Origin: Actinoplanes teichomyceticus ATCC 31121
GTDB taxonomy: Bacteria > Actinomycetota > Actinomycetes > Mycobacteriales > Micromonosporaceae
Assembly (NCBI RefSeq): GCF_003711105.1
Contig: NZ_CP023865.1
Span: forward strand, 2,436,001-2,500,000
Length of the DNA stretch: 64,000 nucleotides
Reading direction: 5' to 3'
Shown here in pieces: positions 61,218-64,000 of this stretch; the stretch's first letter is position 1; each line of letters opens with the position of its first letter. The notes beneath the pieces were generated by a model that saw only the letters and a list, made by a program, of their open reading frames with translations, did not search any database and was not told the origin of the DNA. Both the position numbers and the translations under genes were made by a program.

Positions 61218-62007
61218 CGTCCCGCTGCCGGCCGCGCCGGCGATCCGCCTGGTCCCGTTCCTGCGATCGACGCTCACCAGGTCGGCCGGGATCCTGCTGC
61301 TCGCCGCGATCTGGGAGATCCTCCCCCGCCTCGGCGTGGTGGACTCCACCTTCCTGCCACCGCTGTCCGAGGTCCTGGCCGCCTGGTGGGACCTGGCGCG
61401 CTCCGGGGAACTGCTGGACCACACCCGGGCCAGCCTCACCCGCTCGCTGTCCGGCTTCGCGCTGGCGATCGTCGCCGCCATCCCGCTCGGCCTGCTGATC
61501 GGCTGGTACCGACCGGTGGCGAACCTGCTCACCCCGCTGCTGGAGGTCTTCCGCAACACCGCCGCGCTGGCCATCCTGCCGGTCTTCGTGCTGATCCTCG
61601 GCCTCGGCGAGACCTCCAAGATCGCGATCATCCTGTACGCCTGCGCCTGGCCCATCCTGCTCAACACGGTCAGCGGCGTACGCACCGTCGACCCGCTGCT
61701 GATCAAGTCGGCGCGCTCGCTCGGCCTCGGCCCGCTGCGCCTGTTCCAGAAAGTCGTCCTGCCCGCCGCGGTGCCGACCGTCTTCACCGGCATCCGGCTG
61801 GCCGGGGCGTACTCGATCCTCATCCTGATCGCCGCCGAGATGGTCGGCGCCAAGGCCGGGCTCGGCTACCTCATCAACTACGCCCAGTACAACTTCGCGG
61901 TCCCCGACATGTACGCCGGAATCATCACCATCTCCGGCATCGGCCTGATCGTGAACCAGCTCCTGATCCTCACCGAGCGCCGCTTCTCCACCTGGCGCAC
62001 CAACTAG
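61210..62007 (+). CDS. ssuC: ABC transporter permease, sulfonate/nitrate type
   Basis: A 265-residue membrane protein with about six hydrophobic segments and the EAA motif region around SARSLGLGPLRLFQKVVLPAAVPTVFTGIRLA. It starts at a GTG inside the end of the ATPase gene. It completes the transporter with the lipoprotein and the ATPase. Confidence 0.92.
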   Translation: MVSVPLPAAPAIRLVPFLRSTLTRSAGILLLAAIWEILPRLGVVDSTFLPPLSEVLAAWWDLARSGELLDHTRASLTRSLSGFALAIVAAIPLGLLIGWYRPVANLLTPLLEVFRNTAALAILPVFVLILGLGETSKIAIILYACAWPILLNTVSGVRTVDPLLIKSARSLGLGPLRLFQKVVLPAAVPTVFTGIRLAGAYSILILIAAEMVGAKAGLGYLINYAQYNFAVPDMYAGIITISGIGLIVNQLLILTERRFSTWRTN

Positions 62008-62020
62008 AAGGGTTCCCGCC

Positions 62021-62917
62021 ATGACCATCGACATCACCCGCATCGGTGGCCGCATCGGCGCCGAGGTCTCCGGCGTCGACCTAAAGCTCTCGATCGACGA
62101 CACCACCGCCAAGGAGATCCACGACGCGCTGGTCGAGCACAAGGTGCTGGTCTTCCGCGGCCAGCACCTCGACGACGAACAGCACCAGCGCTTCGCCTCG
62201 ATCTTCGGCCCGCTCACCCTCGCACATCCGACCGTCCCGTCCGTCGACGGGCAGGCCAACGTGCTGGAGGTGGCCGGCGGGCCGGGCGCCCGGGCCAACG
62301 CCTGGCACACCGACGTGACCTTCGTGGTCGCCCCGCCCAAGGCCACCACGCTGCGCAGCCTGGTCGTCCCGCCGTACGGCGGCGACACCCTGTTCGCCAA
62401 CACCGCCGCCGCCTACACCGACCTGCCCGAACACCTGCGGCTGCTGGCCGACCGGGCGTGGGCGGAGCACTCCAACGAGTACGACTACGCCGAGCACCCG
62501 CAATTCCGCTCGACGGAGGTCGAGGAGTACCACCGGGTCTTCGTCTCGACCCGGTACCGCACCGCGCACCCGGTCGTGCGGGTCAACCCCGACTCCGGGC
62601 TGCCGAACCTGTTCATCGGCAACTTCGTCACCGGCATCATCGGCCTGTCCAAGACCGAGTCCCGGGACGTCCTGCGGCTGCTGCAGCACTACGTCACCCG
62701 GCCGGAGAACACCCTGCGGCACCGGTGGCAGGTCGGCGACCTCGTCGTCTGGGACAACCGCAGCACCCAGCACTACGCCGCCGACGACTACGGCGACCTG
62801 GCACGTAAGCTGCACCGGGTGACCGTGGCCGGCGACGTCCCGGTCGGCCTGGACGGCGCCAAGAGCTACATCCTCGAGGGCGACGAGGCCACCCACTACA
62901 CCCCGCAGGTGCAGTGA
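62021..62917 (+). CDS. TauD/TfdA-family Fe(II)/2-oxoglutarate dioxygenase
   Basis: A 298-residue dioxygenase. Iron ligands are His96-x-Asp98 (WHTDVTF) and His251 (STQHYA), and Arg266 fits 2-oxoglutarate binding. The fold motifs VLVFRGQHL and GDTLFANTAAAY are TauD-like. Relatives release sulfite or sulfate from taurine, alkylsulfates or sulfonates, which suits the transporter context. The next gene starts on the last base of its stop codon. Confidence 0.9.
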   Translation: MTIDITRIGGRIGAEVSGVDLKLSIDDTTAKEIHDALVEHKVLVFRGQHLDDEQHQRFASIFGPLTLAHPTVPSVDGQANVLEVAGGPGARANAWHTDVTFVVAPPKATTLRSLVVPPYGGDTLFANTAAAYTDLPEHLRLLADRAWAEHSNEYDYAEHPQFRSTEVEEYHRVFVSTRYRTAHPVVRVNPDSGLPNLFIGNFVTGIIGLSKTESRDVLRLLQHYVTRPENTLRHRWQVGDLVVWDNRSTQHYAADDYGDLARKLHRVTVAGDVPVGLDGAKSYILEGDEATHYTPQVQ

Positions 62918-64000
62918 TGACCCGGCCACTGCACCTGAACGCCTTCCTGATGAGCGTCGGGCACCACGAGGCCGCCTGGCGGCTGCCGGAGAGCGACCCG
63001 TACGCCGACGTCGACGTCGAACACTTCAAGAACCTCGCCCGGATCGCCGAGCGCGGCAAGCTCGACTCGGTGTTCCTCGCCGACGGCCCGGTGCTCTGGG
63101 ACCAGGTCGGCCGCCGCCCGTCCGGCGTGCTCGAACCGACCGTCCTGCTCACCGCGCTGGCCGGGGCCACCGAGCGGATCGGCCTGATCGCCACCGCCTC
63201 CACCACCTACAACGAGCCGTACAACCTGGCCCGCCGGTTCGCCTCGCTGGACATCATCAGCGGCGGCCGGGCCGGCTGGAACATCGTCACCACCGCCGGC
63301 CTGGACGCGGCCCGCAACTTCAACCTCGACCACCTGCCCGCCCACCGGGAGCGCTACGAGCGCGCCGCCGAGTTCGTCGACGTCTCGCTCAAGCTGTGGG
63401 ACTCGTGGGCCGACGACGCCGTGCTCGCCGACAAGGCGAACGGTGTCTGGGGCGACGCTGCCAAGATCTACCCGCCGGCGCACTCCGGGCGGTTCTTCCG
63501 GGTCGCCGGAGCGCTCAACGTCCCGCGCTCCGCGCAGGGGCGCCCGGTGCTGGTCCAGGCCGGCTCCTCGGCGAACGGCCGCGACTTCGCCGCGAGATAC
63601 GCCGAGGCCGTCTTCACCGCCCACCAGACCCTCGCCGACGCCCAGGAGTTCTACACCGATCTCAAGCGGCGCGCCGCGGAACACGGCCGCGACCCGGAGC
63701 ACGTCAAGATCCTGCCCGGCATCGTCCCGATCATCGGCGCCTCGGCCGCGGAGGCCCGGGAGAAAGAGGCCGAGCTGAACCGGCTGATCCGCCCGGACTA
63801 CGCGCTGCCGCAACTAGCCACATTGCTCGGAATCGATCCATCGGAATTGCGGCTCGACGCGCCGCTACCCGAGCACCTGCCGGACGAGGACGAGATCGAA
63901 GGCCAGAAGAGCCGCCGTACCCTGGTGGTCAATCTCGGTCGCCGCGAGAAGCTCACGGTCCGCCAGATCATCGCCCGCCTCGGCGGCGGCCGCGGCCATC
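62917..64000 (+). CDS. FMN-dependent monooxygenase of the NtaA/SnaA/DszA type, cut by the window end
   Basis: At least 361 residues of a luciferase-like monooxygenase. Typical features are LNAFLMSVGHHEAAWR at the start, GKLDSVFLADGP, GRAGWNIVTT and PVLVQAGSSANGRDFAARYAEAVFTAHQTL. This group oxidises nitrilotriacetate, dibenzothiophene sulfone or sulfonates using FMNH2 from a separate reductase. Here it probably cleaves a C-S bond in the imported compound. The reading frame is open at position 64000. Confidence 0.9.
   Translation, partial: MTRPLHLNAFLMSVGHHEAAWRLPESDPYADVDVEHFKNLARIAERGKLDSVFLADGPVLWDQVGRRPSGVLEPTVLLTALAGATERIGLIATASTTYNEPYNLARRFASLDIISGGRAGWNIVTTAGLDAARNFNLDHLPAHRERYERAAEFVDVSLKLWDSWADDAVLADKANGVWGDAAKIYPPAHSGRFFRVAGALNVPRSAQGRPVLVQAGSSANGRDFAARYAEAVFTAHQTLADAQEFYTDLKRRAAEHGRDPEHVKILPGIVPIIGASAAEAREKEAELNRLIRPDYALPQLATLLGIDPSELRLDAPLPEHLPDEDEIEGQKSRRTLVVNLGRREKLTVRQIIARLGGGRGH

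Overview
The window is GC-rich DNA from an actinomycete. Frequent GTG/TTG starts, 1-4 nt start/stop overlaps, TAGGAT-type -10 boxes with apparently leaderless genes, a DUF574 methyltransferase, a Spo0M protein, an ESX/WXG-type cluster and a cysteine leader peptide suggest a filamentous member of the Micromonosporaceae (Actinoplanes-like). The genus is inference. I saw no tRNA, rRNA or CRISPR.

Layout. (1) 52-8130: eight tightly coupled plus-strand genes (GHMP kinase, NUDIX, MFS, PhyH-type dioxygenase, GT-A-like protein, PLP decarboxylase, GNAT, second MFS) that look like part of an unassigned natural-product cluster. (2) 8187-16968: a GAF histidine kinase; a very large secreted GH92 alpha-mannosidase with a LacI-type operator; a CorA-like protein and a GT2. 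(3) 17292-22146: DUF4173 membrane protein, formate/nitrite channel, and an ABM monooxygenase with an iron alcohol dehydrogenase. (4) 22196-29015, minus strand: a seven-gene operon of an SPFH-like protein, DUF4407, TerY-like vWA, PP2C, transmembrane kinase, EAD1-like/trypsin protease and a matrixin-like metalloprotease. This is the strongest candidate for an undescribed conflict or signalling system: a kinase-phosphatase-vWA triad linked to two proteases, without a recognisable NTPase.

(5) 29127-39187: a radical SAM (B12-binding type) gene broken into pieces, with about 9 kb between its halves. The inserted DNA carries a K+ channel with DUF6394, a DnaQ/BRCT exonuclease pair and a secreted GH3. 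(6) 39148-45025: protocatechuate branch of the beta-ketoadipate pathway (pobA, IclR regulator, pcaHGB, pcaDC fusion), with a matching pair of palindromic operators. (7) 45237-47169: DUF3159 gene with an iron box, an orphan CebR-like box, and an AA10-CBM2 lytic polysaccharide monooxygenase.

(8) 47378-50167: ArsR/DUF2087 regulator, YbaB-like plus two ESX-like proteins, then a convergent EndoU toxin/immunity pair. (9) 50431-51466: an intact IS5-family element sitting on the stop codon of a DUF3817 gene. (10) 51924-59027: hemerythrin, small zinc-ribbon protein, GH15, a hairpin-bearing tandem repeat, methyltransferase, mdh and spo0M. (11) 59156-64000 (cut by the window end): an organosulfur uptake and oxidation operon headed by a leaderless cysteine leader peptide and a hairpin, followed by an ABC transporter, a TauD-type dioxygenase and a flavin monooxygenase.

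The organism appears to be a soil saprophyte: it degrades mannans, glucans, chitin or cellulose and lignin aromatics, scavenges organosulfur, and carries accessory conflict and secondary-metabolism loci.
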